Shown one piece after another: positions 34,634 to 37,806 of a stretch of DNA of 42,446 bases (position 1 is the stretch's first letter; each line of letters starts with the position of its first letter). The stretch is from positions 276,252-318,697 of the forward strand of contig NW_014577193.1 of assembly GCF_000485595.1 (NCBI RefSeq), given 5' to 3'. A model generated the notes under the pieces. That model saw nothing but the letters and a program-made list of their open reading frames with translations. It did not search any database and was not told the DNA's origin. Position numbers and translations under genes: made by a program. The DNA is from Priapulus caudatus. Its lineage: Eukaryota; Priapulida; Priapulimorpha; Priapulimorphida; Priapulidae.

Positions 34634-36398
34634 GATCGCTTTTTCTCGCTCTGTCTCTCGGCCGCTCTCTCTTTCTCTCTGACTCTCACACTCTGTGCAT
34701 TATTTGTATTAGAATATCTCAAAAAACAAAACAAATAGGAATGTCGCGTGCATGGCACAGTAAATCAACTACGAATCATGGAACGGTAACACTAGCAATG
34801 GGTTTTCTTATTAGTATTTATTTTGCATTTAACAATATTTTATTTCTTCATTTCGATAACTACCAATAAGCACATAAAAGACTAGAATCTTACTCACTTA
34901 TCGTTAAACGATGGCGTGTGTCTATATTGATGCGTCCCCCAGATCGCATGTGCGTGTCTGCATATGTGGATGTGTGCTTGTGCATGTTGTTACATGTCAG
35001 CTGCGCTTGTGTTTGACAGGTGTATTGCGATCAGCACATCGGCATCTATCTGCTACGAGGAACTCACTCATGCCACCTTCCATTCCAAGATGAGAGAGGC
35101 TTTCGATGTTCTGCTGCTCGCACTCAGGGCAAGTGTTATCGTCGTCATTGCTTCACGTATATATCGTAGCGTACGGCAATTGTTACATCGTCAGTAGCGT
35201 ACCGTGCATCACTCGGGCACGGCTGTTGACGTCTAAACACCTTACACAGTCCAACCGCAAGTAAATGCCAAAAGTGTCCTTTATAGAGAGGTGACTGCTA
35301 ACATGTTTGATTGTACGTGCGTGCACACACTTGCGCGCACGTCTGTATAATCCTGCTCACCATCGTCGCTGACATGATCAGGCTTGGCGTGACCCATTAC
35401 ATCAACCTGAACAGTGCAACCAGCTGTGATCTAGACCCAGCAACGATCGTGTCTCAGAATAATGTCAGATTGTCGAGTTTACTATAGAAACAATGCGCTG
35501 CCAATTGGTTGTTGGGGGAGCTAATTTGACAGAACTAGAGCAGTATGTCACGGGGCTGTCATGTGACGAACGATCGGGTGGATTGGTGCCGTGCATTAGA
35601 TAGTATTGTCGGGCGGTCTATTGCAGACACATGAGCCTGCTATGCAGGTAGACATCGTGAATGTGTGTGCCTGATGGATGATTAGTTGTCTCAGCACAAC
35701 CTCAACCAATTTCACACTTACATCTTTGTACAACTGCTGTAAAACAAGCTGACATTGCTGGCACTGCTACATTTGTCACCTCCAACCAAATAATCACCAC
35801 TCCAAGTATAATACTACAAAATAAAAATAATAATCTTAATAAAAAAAATTAAATTCACTTTCAGATGACCAAGGTCAAATAACTTTTTCGTAATGAAGTT
35901 ACGAAGGCACACAAATAATATGGGCATTTCGCACCTAATGCTGCCATAGCCGCTTAGTATATTAGCATATTAGTCAATCCCAAACCAAATAATCACTACT
36001 CCAAATGTAATGCACAAAATATAAAAAATAAATAAAGTTCAAATGACTTTTCGGTAATGCGGGTTACGAAGGCACACAAAATGATATTGGTCACAAAATG
36101 TTAGCATAAACGCACCTCAACCTATGTAATATAACAGAGACGATGAAGGGGAACCGTGAATATGTCACGCAAGTTTGCCCTGACAGGCGAGTAACGTTCG
36201 TTGCCGTGGCGTTACAGTTCAACAAACATGGCGGGGCGCGCGTAGCGACGGACAGTCTGCTGATTGCCGCTGCGACCACGCACGTCTCATCGTGCCACAG
36301 CTTCCCCGACCTGCCCGGCAAGATCATCCAGGAGGCTGTCGACCGCCATCTCCAGCCTCCTCATCAGCGAGCCGTCGTCGGGAGACATGGGCAAGAAG
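304..36398 (+). CDS. RALGAPA1: Ral GTPase-activating protein subunit alpha (RALGAPA1/2-like), partial gene, at least 29 exons
   Basis: The joined exons read colinearly along the vertebrate RalGAP alpha subunit, the catalytic partner of RALGAPB that stimulates GTP hydrolysis by RalA and RalB in the cytoplasm. Strongly matching blocks include RRWQFHSI (exon 1), YLPYIFPN (exon 5), [11 protein letters not shown] (exon 13), [10 protein letters not shown] (exon 14), [13 protein letters not shown] (exon 23), [13 protein letters not shown] (exon 24) and [12 protein letters not shown] (exon 26). These lie in the long helical N-terminal and middle part of the family. The C-terminal RapGAP domain is not in the window, and the start codon lies upstream of base 1. 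Nearly all exons have consensus GT donors and AG acceptors with compatible phases. Two phase clashes (exons 6/7 and 18/19) are unresolved, and exons 27 and 29 carry apparent single-base errors. The alpha1/alpha2 split is a vertebrate matter, so the symbol marks the family rather than a paralogue. Confidence 0.93.
362..1011 (+). other. Intron, no feature recognised
   Basis: AT-rich intron sequence with a short repeated stretch near 362-372 and 418-428 (TAGGTATGTATGTTTAT). A 75-codon open frame at 690 has a hydrophobic start but no splice logic or homology and is not called. Confidence 0.6.
1012..1055 (+). CDS. RALGAPA1: RALGAPA exon 2
   Basis: This 44-bp exon reads [15 protein letters not shown] after joining to the G left by exon 1, matching the vertebrate GLILKKLLHTGNSLK. 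The acceptor is TTACAG at 1006-1011 and the donor is GTGAGT at 1056. Phase 1 in, phase 0 out. Confidence 0.92.
1602..1740 (+). repeat. (CATA)n/(CATG)n microsatellite
   Basis: Alternating blocks of CATA and CATG tetranucleotides, in the order CATA, CATG, CATA, CATG. The Cys-Met-Tyr-rich frames seen here on both strands are by-products of the repeat. Confidence 0.95.
2310..3010 (+). repeat. Degenerate interspersed tandem repeat in intron 2
   Basis: The words ATAGAGTACCTAACGGACCTA and AACGCTAATATGCTATAAAAC, or close variants, recur near 2335, 2365, 2425, 2770, 2960 and 3000. They are separated by unrelated sequence. This is a decayed repeat of unknown class. Confidence 0.6.
3069..3261 (+). CDS. 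RALGAPA1: RALGAPA exon 3
   Basis: Reads [16 protein letters not shown] followed by [18 protein letters not shown] and SLESLI. The vertebrate counterpart has REGVRLFLLWLQAL, SCLIPGF and TLDNLI. Acceptor TTTCAG at 3063-3068, donor GTGAGT at 3262. Phase 0 in, phase 1 out. Third codon positions are GC-rich, unlike the flanking introns. Confidence 0.93.
3290..3900 (+). repeat. G-rich minisatellite starting about 30 bp after the exon 3 donor
   Basis: About 24 units of 24-26 bp, with a core like GGCAACCTGGGGGCAGCTT and runs of four to five G every half unit. It stays free of stops in several frames on both strands, which explains the long proline-rich minus-strand and glycine-rich plus-strand open frames. 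None has splice or homology support. Confidence 0.9.
4120..4235 (+). CDS. RALGAPA1: RALGAPA exon 4
   Basis: Reads [20 protein letters not shown] then [13 protein letters not shown]. The vertebrate protein has EEITPLVPPQSGDK and YFLEALLKYIVIQ. Donor GTGCAT at 4236 is weak but in phase. Two in-frame acceptors exist: CCACCAG (exon from 4120) or CTGCAG (exon from 4135). They differ by five codons. Phase 1 in, phase 0 out. Confidence 0.9.
4236..4581 (+). other. Intron, nothing recognised
   Basis: Short intron with a locally repeated AAGGTTAGCTAGACT word near 4433-4502. It ends in ATCGCAG before exon 5. Confidence 0.6.
4582..4720 (+). CDS. RALGAPA1: RALGAPA exon 5
   Basis: Contains [19 protein letters not shown] then MSLYQPKL, matching the vertebrate [19 protein letters not shown] and SLYHPIL. 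The acceptor is CGCAG at 4577-4581 and the donor is GTAAGT at 4721. Phase 0 in, phase 1 out. Confidence 0.95.
5128..5267 (+). CDS. RALGAPA1: RALGAPA exon 6
   Basis: Reads LPEVRKLS, then [19 protein letters not shown], where vertebrates have VIVIRWLVSFWLEPKPHT. Acceptor ATTTCAG at 5121-5127; donor GTAAAGT at 5268. Phase 1 in and phase 0 out. This phase does not fit exon 7, so an exon may be missing or the junction may be misread. Confidence 0.9.
5268..6275 (+). other. Intron with simple-sequence patches
   Basis: Holds a CACG-rich patch at 5360-5380, a run of about 13 C at 5574-5586, further C-rich patches to 5690 and a TATA-rich stretch at 5818-5905. A small exon with two bases over a multiple of three is predicted by the phase clash but was not found. 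Confidence 0.55.
6276..6364 (+). CDS. RALGAPA1: RALGAPA exon 7, low-complexity linker
   Basis: Open as [16 protein letters not shown] then [14 protein letters not shown]. It is Ser/Thr/Glu/Asp-rich, like the linker ahead of the IEIVRRVF block in vertebrates. Acceptor GATTGCAG at 6268-6275 and donor GTGAGT at 6365. It ends in phase 1, agreeing with exon 8. Its start needs a phase-2 donor, whereas exon 6 ends in phase 0. Confidence 0.7.
6365..6820 (+). other. Intron, nothing recognised
   Basis: AT-rich sequence without exon, repeat or RNA signal. It ends at the target-site copy TTATAT (6815-6820) of the next transposon. Confidence 0.55.
6821..7581. mobile_element. MITE-like hairpin transposon, 761 bp, TSD TTATAT
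   Basis: The left arm (6821 to about 7085) and right arm (about 7370 to 7581) are inverted copies, starting TATCAAGAGCTAATAAATAC and ending in its complement. The six bases TTATAT are duplicated at 6815-6820 and 7582-7587. No transposase frame is visible. The element ends 15 bp before exon 8, so it now forms most of that intron's 3' end. Confidence 0.88.
7597..7742 (+). CDS. RALGAPA1: RALGAPA exon 8
   Basis: Ser-rich start, then [19 protein letters not shown] and LVHEVFRQ. Vertebrates have IEIVRRVFSSKRSNVN and FVTEIFRQ. The acceptor TTACAG lies directly beside a transposon insertion. Donor GTAAGT at 7743. Phase 1 in, phase 0 out. Confidence 0.93.
7785..7915 (+). repeat. CCTAACCC-containing imperfect tandem repeat
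   Basis: Three imperfect units of GCTGTTACC-TTAACCCTAACC-CACACCTGTAGCT type fill most of the intron. They contain short CCCTAA words but are not a pure telomeric array. Confidence 0.65.
7949..8101 (+). CDS. RALGAPA1: RALGAPA exon 9
   Basis: Reads [20 protein letters not shown], then DWLQ and MPLFLQEP. The vertebrate segment is [20 protein letters not shown], EWIQ and KPLFMQEP. Acceptor CTCTGCAG at 7941-7948; donor GTTAGT at 8102. Phase 0 at both ends. Confidence 0.95.
8102..8553 (+). other. Intron, nothing recognised
   Basis: A locally repeated TGTTAGTTAGT/GTCTATA word occurs near 8165-8265. No further signal. Confidence 0.55.
8554..8673 (+). CDS. RALGAPA1: RALGAPA exon 10
   Basis: Charged linker ending [12 protein letters not shown], equivalent to vertebrate EQNIRAGTQAVLQ. 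The acceptor is TTGTAG at 8548-8553 and the donor is GTGTGC at 8674. Phase 0 at both ends. Confidence 0.9.
8940..9608. mobile_element. MITE with about 127-bp inverted repeats and TTAA target site
   Basis: The arm 8944-9067, starting AGGAATAATAGGTCC, is repeated inverted at 9483-9604. TTAA stands at 8940-8943 and 9605-9608. The interior is about 415 bp with no open frame of note. TTAA duplication is known for piggyBac and Kolobok elements; the assignment here is only an inference. Confidence 0.88.
9806..9954 (+). CDS. RALGAPA1: RALGAPA exon 11
   Basis: Reads [12 protein letters not shown], then [19 protein letters not shown]. The vertebrate protein has VFIINSSNIFLL and DEHTDMCKRVLNIYRYMVV. 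Acceptor TTGCAG at 9800-9805; donor GTGAGA at 9955. Phase 0 in, phase 2 out. Confidence 0.96.
10020..10821. mobile_element. Foldback transposon with telomere-like and tRNA-like segments, 11-bp TSD
   Basis: Two inverted arms (10020 to about 10346 and about 10457 to 10821) flank a spacer of about 110 bp. The 11 bases TAACCTGTAGG are duplicated at 10009-10019 and 10822-10832. Each arm carries near its inner end three to four TTAGGG units (10323-10346; CCCTAA at 10457-10482). Further out each arm has a GTTCAAATCCC box preceded by a TAGCCGA box, resembling the B and A boxes of a tRNA gene. No coding capacity is seen. Confidence 0.9.
10882..11487. mobile_element. TTAA-flanked short transposon
   Basis: TTAA stands at 10882-10885 and 11484-11487, followed and preceded by AGGGACAG and CTCTCCCT as short inverted termini. 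A further inverted pair, CAGACCGAGGG at 11098 and CCCTCGGTCTG at 11264, lies inside. There is no open frame. The terminal repeats are shorter and more diverged than in the 8940-9608 element. Confidence 0.6.
11488..12389 (+). other. Rest of intron 11 with CTGT microsatellite
   Basis: Unique-looking sequence to about 12170. Next come TA repeats and a GTGCGTGCGTGTCTGTCT-type block (12172-12300), then more CTGT words up to the acceptor CATCTCAG of exon 12. Confidence 0.6.
12390..12498 (+). CDS. RALGAPA1: RALGAPA exon 12
   Basis: Joined to exon 11 it reads [18 protein letters not shown], then [11 protein letters not shown], matching vertebrate WEQMLLVLLRVTESVL and LAGRLAGPLFQ. Acceptor CATCTCAG, donor GTAATA at 12499. 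Phase 2 in, phase 0 out. Confidence 0.94.
12499..13072 (+). other. Intron 12, nothing recognised
   Basis: Plain intron sequence. The open frames on either strand near 12412-12747 are extensions of exon 12 or shadows of it. The intron ends in TTCGCAG. Confidence 0.55.
13073..13195 (+). CDS. RALGAPA1: RALGAPA exon 13
   Basis: Reads [20 protein letters not shown], then [19 protein letters not shown]. This is the best-conserved exon; vertebrates have [20 protein letters not shown] and [19 protein letters not shown]. Acceptor TTCGCAG, donor GTATGT at 13196. Phase 0 at both ends. Confidence 0.97.
13330..13830 (+). repeat. (CTGT)n, (CCAC)n and (CTAC)n simple repeats in intron 13
   Basis: CTGT-type words at 13335-13450, CCACCCA words at 13490-13545, then a long CTAC/CTAG tract at 13545-13830 with blocks of pure CTAC. 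Confidence 0.9.
13948..14056 (+). CDS. RALGAPA1: RALGAPA exon 14
   Basis: Reads [19 protein letters not shown], then [14 protein letters not shown]. Vertebrates have LTMETLTKVLARNLYSLDL and DLPLDKLSEQKQKK. Acceptor CCTGTAG, donor GTAATA at 14057. Phase 0 in, phase 1 out. Confidence 0.97.
14057..14777 (+). other. Intron 14, possible decayed repeat
   Basis: AGCCCCCGAAA-type words recur at 14270, 14300 and 14370, with an inverted GGGGGCT at 14246. This suggests a short decayed repeat at about 14230-14410. Nothing else is recognised. Confidence 0.5.
14778..14957 (+). CDS. RALGAPA1: RALGAPA exon 15
   Basis: Open in the phase inherited from exon 14 and contains [17 protein letters not shown], comparable with vertebrate FSRGWSRDQPGQ. 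The rest is a low-conservation linker. Acceptor TTCACAG, donor GTACGT at 14958. Phase 1 at both ends. Confidence 0.82.
15555..15707 (+). CDS. RALGAPA1: RALGAPA exon 16
   Basis: Contains [20 protein letters not shown], then [12 protein letters not shown]. The vertebrate counterpart is EEQPLPRSSSTSDIL. Acceptor TTTTACAG, donor GTAACA at 15708. Phase 1 at both ends. This Ser-rich area is where the vertebrate protein has its phosphorylation-rich linker. Confidence 0.88.
15708..17092 (+). other. Intron 16 with a GA-rich patch
   Basis: No exon or transposon is recognised. A GAGA-rich tract lies at 16908-17040, just before the acceptor of exon 17. Confidence 0.55.
17093..17173 (+). CDS. RALGAPA1: Probable RALGAPA exon 17
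   Basis: Open in the required phase: [20 protein letters not shown], then KAFAMNH. Acceptor CTTGTAG, donor GTAAGT at 17174. Phase 1 at both ends. No close vertebrate match was recognised, so the call rests on splice sites and phase. Confidence 0.6.
17871..20453 (-). mobile_element. 2.6-kb DNA transposon with about 320-bp terminal inverted repeats
   Basis: The left repeat (17871 to about 18196) and right repeat (about 20131 to 20453) match in inverted orientation, sharing GTCATAAAGTGC, GGGAAATCGAGT, ACAAGCTGGATTCTTCACTA and AATTGACCAATTAAGCTCAA. A possible 4-bp target duplication GCAT stands at 17867-17870 and 20454-20457. The only cargo is a decayed minus-strand gene at 18690-20086. It sits in the 5.3-kb intron between exons 17 and 18. 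No DDE transposase was recognised. Confidence 0.88.
18690..20086 (-). pseudogene. Transposon-borne FEN/XPG-like nuclease with C-terminal CXC-type cysteine cluster, frameshifted
   Basis: The 5' part (20086 to about 19640) encodes [27 protein letters not shown] and [15 protein letters not shown], the usual opening of this family in animal genomes. After a frame change in an A-run near 19650, a short frame encodes [11 protein letters not shown]. After a second break near 19520, the 275-codon part (19517-18690) has [14 protein letters not shown] and [15 protein letters not shown], acidic and glycine motifs that recall 5'-nucleases of the FEN1/XPG/Asteroid group. It then has a cysteine cluster [14 protein letters not shown] and CTDFCGC like the tesmin/TSO1 CXC motif, and an acidic tail. 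The nuclease assignment is inference from motif spacing. Two frame breaks mark this copy as inactive, unless they are sequencing errors. Confidence 0.75.
20454..22436 (+). other. Rest of intron 17: simple and tandem repeats
   Basis: Pyrimidine-rich stretch with TATA/CATA repeats at 20755-20785, a tandem repeat at 21196-21280 and GTGCGTGC-rich sequence at 21465-21560 and 21735-21770. Several 60-170-codon open frames here are repeat-driven and unsupported. Confidence 0.6.
21196..21280 (+). repeat. Tandem repeat of about 22 bp, four units
   Basis: Units of the type TTCACTACGTGGTGGTGAC follow each other with small changes. Confidence 0.85.
22437..22574 (+). CDS. RALGAPA1: Probable RALGAPA exon 18
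   Basis: Reads [20 protein letters not shown], then GRRAVFTDD and a Cys-rich end, in the phase left by exon 17. Acceptor GTGCAG at 22431-22436, or three bases later in the same frame. Donor GTGAGT at 22575. Phase 1 in and out. The output phase clashes with exon 19. A Ser/Gly-rich linker with SSPGS-like content occupies this place in vertebrates. Confidence 0.65.
22663..22920 (+). repeat. Tandem repeat of about 32 bp, eight units
   Basis: The core AGTGCATCCCACTG recurs near 22666, 22698, 22731, 22762, 22793, 22826, 22858 and 22894, with variable spacers. It lies in the intron between exons 18 and 19. Confidence 0.88.
22990..23206 (+). CDS. RALGAPA1: Probable RALGAPA exon 19, basic segment
   Basis: Open as [26 protein letters not shown], then [19 protein letters not shown] and [15 protein letters not shown]. 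It is very basic and GC-rich. LRGKIL occurs twice, 63 codons apart. Acceptor CTGCCAG, donor GTACGT at 23207. It starts in phase 0, clashing with exon 18, and ends in phase 1, agreeing with exon 20. No close vertebrate segment was recognised. Confidence 0.65.
23769..23807 (+). other. Duplicated exon 20 start, possible 39-bp cassette mini-exon
   Basis: Bases 23773-23808 resemble 23848-23884 at a 75-bp offset (GGAGGAGACAGGCAGTAGGA against GGAGGAGGAAGGCAGTAAGA). The upstream copy has its own acceptor CTTTCAG at 23762-23768. With the weak donor GTGTAA at 23808 it would be 39 bp, phase 1 at both ends. Without that donor the frame meets a stop. Use is uncertain. Confidence 0.35.
23838..23981 (+). 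CDS. RALGAPA1: RALGAPA exon 20, acidic linker
   Basis: Reads [20 protein letters not shown], then [18 protein letters not shown]. Acceptor TTTTGCAG, donor GTAGGT at 23982. Phase 1 at both ends and in frame with exons 19 and 21. Ser/Glu-rich, as expected for this linker. Confidence 0.75.
24254..24418 (+). CDS. RALGAPA1: RALGAPA exon 21
   Basis: Reads [32 protein letters not shown], then [19 protein letters not shown]. The Pro/Ser part compares with vertebrate linker segments such as SQTPSPS. Acceptor CCCGCAG, donor GTGAGT at 24419. Phase 1 at both ends. Its last bases and donor are the first unit of a 50-bp tandem repeat. Confidence 0.78.
24401..24565 (+). repeat. 50-bp tandem repeat covering the exon 21 end and its 5' splice site
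   Basis: GGCAGGTGAA recurs at exactly 24401, 24451, 24501 and 24551. The following bases are GTCACAGGTGAGTTC, CGTTGGGAGTAAGTTC, ATTCGCAGGTGG and ACATA. The fourth unit is split by the transposon 24566-26067 and resumes at 26070 as GGTGAGTTCGTCATAACACC. Unit length is not a multiple of three. Confidence 0.92.
24566..26067 (-). mobile_element. 1.5-kb transposon with about 75-bp terminal inverted repeats, TA target site
   Basis: The ends TAGAGGGTTCCGCGATTT (from 24566) and its near complement (to 26067) extend inward through GTCGGCCAT and GGTTCC. TA stands at 24564-24565 and 26068-26069. Removing the element and one TA rejoins the fourth unit of the 50-bp repeat, which confirms the borders. It carries remnants of a minus-strand SWIM-finger gene. 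Confidence 0.9.
24854..25606 (-). pseudogene. Transposon-borne SWIM zinc-finger protein fragment, frameshifted
   Basis: Minus strand: 25606-25280 encodes [27 protein letters not shown] and YLDLVNYL. After a frame break near 25310, the frame gives [13 protein letters not shown] and [10 protein letters not shown]. After another break near 25190 it gives [20 protein letters not shown], a SWIM-type CxCx(n)CxH finger. Proteins of this build, usually with a YqaJ-type nuclease domain further on, are common in transposon-like genes of cnidarians, sponges and fish. The nuclease part is missing here. Two breaks make it a pseudogene. Confidence 0.75.
26071..26190 (+). CDS. RALGAPA1: RALGAPA exon 22, inferred
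   Basis: Joined to exon 21 it reads [27 protein letters not shown], then [10 protein letters not shown] and connects in phase to exon 23 ([11 protein letters not shown]). The acceptor TATAG at 26066-26070 is formed by the transposon end plus its TA duplication. Donor GTAAGT at 26191. Phase 1 at both ends. The first bases, GTGAGTTC, repeat the donor of exon 21. Confidence 0.7.
26559..26740 (+). CDS. RALGAPA1: RALGAPA exon 23
   Basis: Reads [39 protein letters not shown], then [11 protein letters not shown]. Vertebrates have VMAGGTLTGWHADVATVMW, RRMLGILGDVN, DPEIH and AQVFDYLCELW. The acceptor is an unusual AAG after a pyrimidine-rich run. Donor GTAACA at 26741. Phase 1 in, phase 0 out. Confidence 0.95.
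26741..27623 (+). other. Intron 23, nothing recognised
   Basis: AT-rich intron. Short open frames near 27276-27600 have no support. It ends in TATTTAAAG. Confidence 0.6.
27624..27722 (+). CDS. RALGAPA1: RALGAPA exon 24
   Basis: Reads [19 protein letters not shown], then [14 protein letters not shown]. The second block matches vertebrate LIPPLRILTPWLFK. Acceptor TTAAAG, donor GTAAGT at 27723. Phase 0 at both ends. Confidence 0.95.
27723..29392 (+). other. Intron 24, nothing definite
   Basis: The sequence after the donor repeats CACCTTGGCTGTT-type words three times (27705-27850), echoing the exon end GCACCTTGGCTGTTCCAA. Elsewhere there are GT-rich stretches at 28165-28205 and 28915-28980 and a TTGTTGTT run near 29268. 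No exon is found. Confidence 0.6.
29393..29551 (+). CDS. RALGAPA1: RALGAPA exon 25
   Basis: Reads [18 protein letters not shown], then [18 protein letters not shown]. Vertebrates have LTDKYKQGKLHAYKLIC and FLTHFYNIMHCGLLHIDQ. Acceptor TTATAG, donor GTACGC at 29552. Phase 0 at both ends. Confidence 0.96.
29869..30000 (+). CDS. RALGAPA1: RALGAPA exon 26
   Basis: Reads [33 protein letters not shown], then GMRE. The vertebrate block is [20 protein letters not shown], GATML. Acceptor CTGCAG, donor GTAACC at 30001. Phase 0 at both ends. The last 12 bases with the donor are repeated about 25 times downstream. Confidence 0.96.
29989..31920 (+). repeat. Minisatellite repeating the exon 26 end and its 5' splice site, about 25 units
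   Basis: Most units contain GGCATGAGAGAGGTAACC, a copy of the exon end plus donor. They then continue with CACACTCGTACACACGCTC, CACG-rich sequence and GAATGACCAGCATT. Spacing of the GAGGTAAC core is 59-105 bp, usually 65-75. Units vary by single-base insertions or losses (GAGAAGAGG, CCAAGCATT). Three more degenerate units follow to about 32145. The 630-codon minus-strand open frame here is a repeat artefact. Confidence 0.95.
32145..32662 (+). other. Intron 26 middle part with (TA)n microsatellite
   Basis: CACACA-rich sequence to 32270, plain sequence, then an alternating TA tract at 32510-32566 and TATA-rich sequence up to the duplicated segment. Confidence 0.6.
32663..33969 (+). repeat. First copy of a 1.3-1.4 kb direct repeat
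   Basis: Colinear with 41039-42446 from ATATGTATACAATATAAAAA through an 18-bp minisatellite into RALGAPA exon 27. Differences are mostly single-base insertions or losses, plus a longer minisatellite in the second copy. Confidence 0.95.
33598..33838 (+). repeat. 18-bp minisatellite GCTGAAGCTGTGACTGAT, about 13 units
   Basis: Tandem units, open in one plus frame as a repeating VTDAEA hexapeptide. The same array in the second segment copy (41968-42305) has about 18 units. It lies about 60 bp before exon 27 and is probably intronic. Confidence 0.9.
33897..34114 (+). CDS. RALGAPA1: RALGAPA exon 27, with apparent single-base gaps
   Basis: The 3' part is clean: [34 protein letters not shown], then QLDWL, against vertebrate SLVCFPNLYCELPSL and DVKELIIKTVL. 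The 5' part in another frame gives RTEAVSLLG, matching vertebrate RVEAQVLLG. The frame changes at CTCGGTCTC, where the copy at 42.4 kb has an additional T. The start GAGCGAGG also lacks a C present in the other copy (GAGCCGAGG context). With both bases counted, the exon fits phase 0 from exon 26. Acceptor CTTGCAG, donor GTACGC at 34115, phase 1 out. Confidence 0.9.
34157..34690 (+). repeat. (CT)n microsatellite about 45 bp after the exon 27 donor
   Basis: CTCTCT tracts with CCTCTC, CACACT and TTTCTC interruptions over about 530 bp. Long Ser/Leu open frames on the plus strand and Arg/Glu frames on the minus strand are artefacts. Confidence 0.95.
34691..35000 (+). other. Intron 27 3' part
   Basis: Plain intron sequence ending TTACATGTCAG at 34990-35000. 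Nothing else is recognised. Confidence 0.6.
35001..35128 (+). CDS. RALGAPA1: RALGAPA exon 28
   Basis: Reads [40 protein letters not shown], then LR. Vertebrates have [35 protein letters not shown]. Acceptor ATGTCAG. The 3' boundary is best placed at GG|GCAAGT, a GC-type donor; no GT donor fits. Phase 1 in, phase 0 out. Confidence 0.88.
35782..36095 (+). repeat. Imperfect direct duplication in intron 28
   Basis: CCAAATAATCACCACTCCAA to GTTACGAAGGCACACAAA at 35785-35915 recurs in diverged form at 35984-36080. The unit is about 200 bp, of unknown origin. Confidence 0.7.
36218..36398 (+). CDS. RALGAPA1: RALGAPA exon 29, with one apparent surplus base
   Basis: The 5' part reads [17 protein letters not shown], then [10 protein letters not shown]. 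After a one-base frame change near GTCGACCGCC (about 36335-36344) it reads [18 protein letters not shown]. Vertebrates have FTNKTVAHVACNMLHML, SPLKIIQ and ATITHLL...EMDKR. Acceptor TTACAG, donor GTAGGA at 36399. Without one base the exon is 180 bp and phase 0 at both ends, agreeing with exon 28. Confidence 0.88.
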
Positions 36399-36896
36399 GT
36401 AGGACCATCGATATCCAATAATAATACACGAGATACTAGGATATCCCGGCATTCGCTGCGCCGCGGGTGTGGGGCGAGTGGCGTGTGGTAAGTGTGATCG
36501 TAGAGAGACACGGGAAAGAATGCAGGATATTCTGGCGGTGATGGTGGTGGGAGGATACAGTGGAAGAAAGTAGATGTTCTCTGTGTGGTGGTGGGGGTGG
36601 GGGCACTAAACGCGTAGTCATCGGAAAACATGGTGTATGAAAGTAGGCTAGGGGCGGGCTCTTTGGTAAGCATGGTCTTCTTGAGAGTGGCGTGATGGTC
36701 GTTCCGTGCGAATCATGATGACATTACTGGTCAACTGTCTAGCAGGCTTACAGACTTATGACACAGTGTAATGTCATGACGTCAGTTGTGCTGTGCAATT
36801 TCAGCTTCGTAGTGGGACAACTTAGTGTGTTAACCAAACCACCAACAAGTTAGCCATGTGACCGCATTTTCTCGTCAAGTGACTGTTGGTCTTCTT
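36399..36896 (+). other. Sequence after exon 29, nothing recognised
   Basis: GGTGGGGG-rich patch at 36540-36605, otherwise plain. The next RALGAPA exon, expected to resemble vertebrate VVSLLLCLLDW, was not found anywhere downstream. Confidence 0.55.
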
Positions 36897-37330
36897 TTTT
36901 AGCTCATCTGACATAGTCAGATGCAGCTTGTAGAATCGCATGATCGTCCGTCCGTCCGTCCGTGCGAGCGTCCGTCCGTCGTGCGAGCGTCCGTCGTCCG
37001 TCCGTCAACAGTTGGGCACAAATCTTAACCGCTCGACGTACGGTCACGATATTCGGAAGTGGGGGGGTGTAATCCGAAAACAGAGTTGGATGTCGAAGCT
37101 GGGGTCAAAGGTCAAAGGTCAAGAGGTGTAAAAGAAGGGGAAACATTCCCTCCTTAAACTTAAGGTATAGGGAGGAAATGCAGAATTGCGGCACAAATCT
37201 AAACGGCTCGACCTAGGCTCGTGATAGTCGGTGTATAGCATCATGGTAGGAAAAGCCATCACTGTGCTGAAATTGGAGGTCACAGGTCAAAGGTCAAATG
37301 GGGCACAGGGCAGATTTTAGACATTTTCTC
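36897..37330 (+). repeat. Dispersed-repeat-like element with CGTCCGTC run and internal duplication
   Basis: Starts with TTTTTTAGCTCATCTGACAT followed by a palindromic ATAGTCAGATG and a CCGTCCGTCCGT run (36947-37008), a build seen in dispersed repeats of many invertebrates. Two diverged units of about 165 bp follow (37012 and 37180), each with CACAAATCT(T)AA, GGCTCGAC-like words and AAAGGTCAAAGGTCA or GGTCACAGGTCAAAGGTCA. Confidence 0.65.
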
Positions 37331-37806
37331 GAGGACATGGTGGCTGACGCAGCGATTGAAAAAACTTTTTGTTTTCAGCGGTGACCTACCATTTTTATGG
37401 CTTTATTGAAAGGACCATGAAATGTGCTTTCCACTGACGTGCGAAGAGTAAGTGTCTGATAACCTTTTGACCCTCAAGAGGAGGGTTAAACATGGATTTG
37501 TTGACTGTTAACAAAGGAGTGAACTGCTTTTGCTATTAGAGCCCCTCCCCCCACCCTCCCCACCCTCCCCCCGCCCCTTCCCCCACCCTCCCCTACCCTC
37601 CATCTGCTGCGATAGGTGGGCATGTCCTAACAATGAGATGTGTACGCAACTGCGTGTCTGCATATCTGCACCTAACAAATGTGGTACTACGCACGACTGA
37701 AATTTTACGTTTATAACCGTAGCAACACACCTCAGATGAGCCCAGACGCTCTGCGGCTCTTGTTGACTGCTCGTCGTATAACCGTTTACTCTTGTCGTGT
37801 GACTGC

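Noticed and set aside
34255-34738. Ser/Leu-rich 159-codon plus frame and Arg/Glu minus frame
   Set aside because: Pure CT/GA microsatellite translation.
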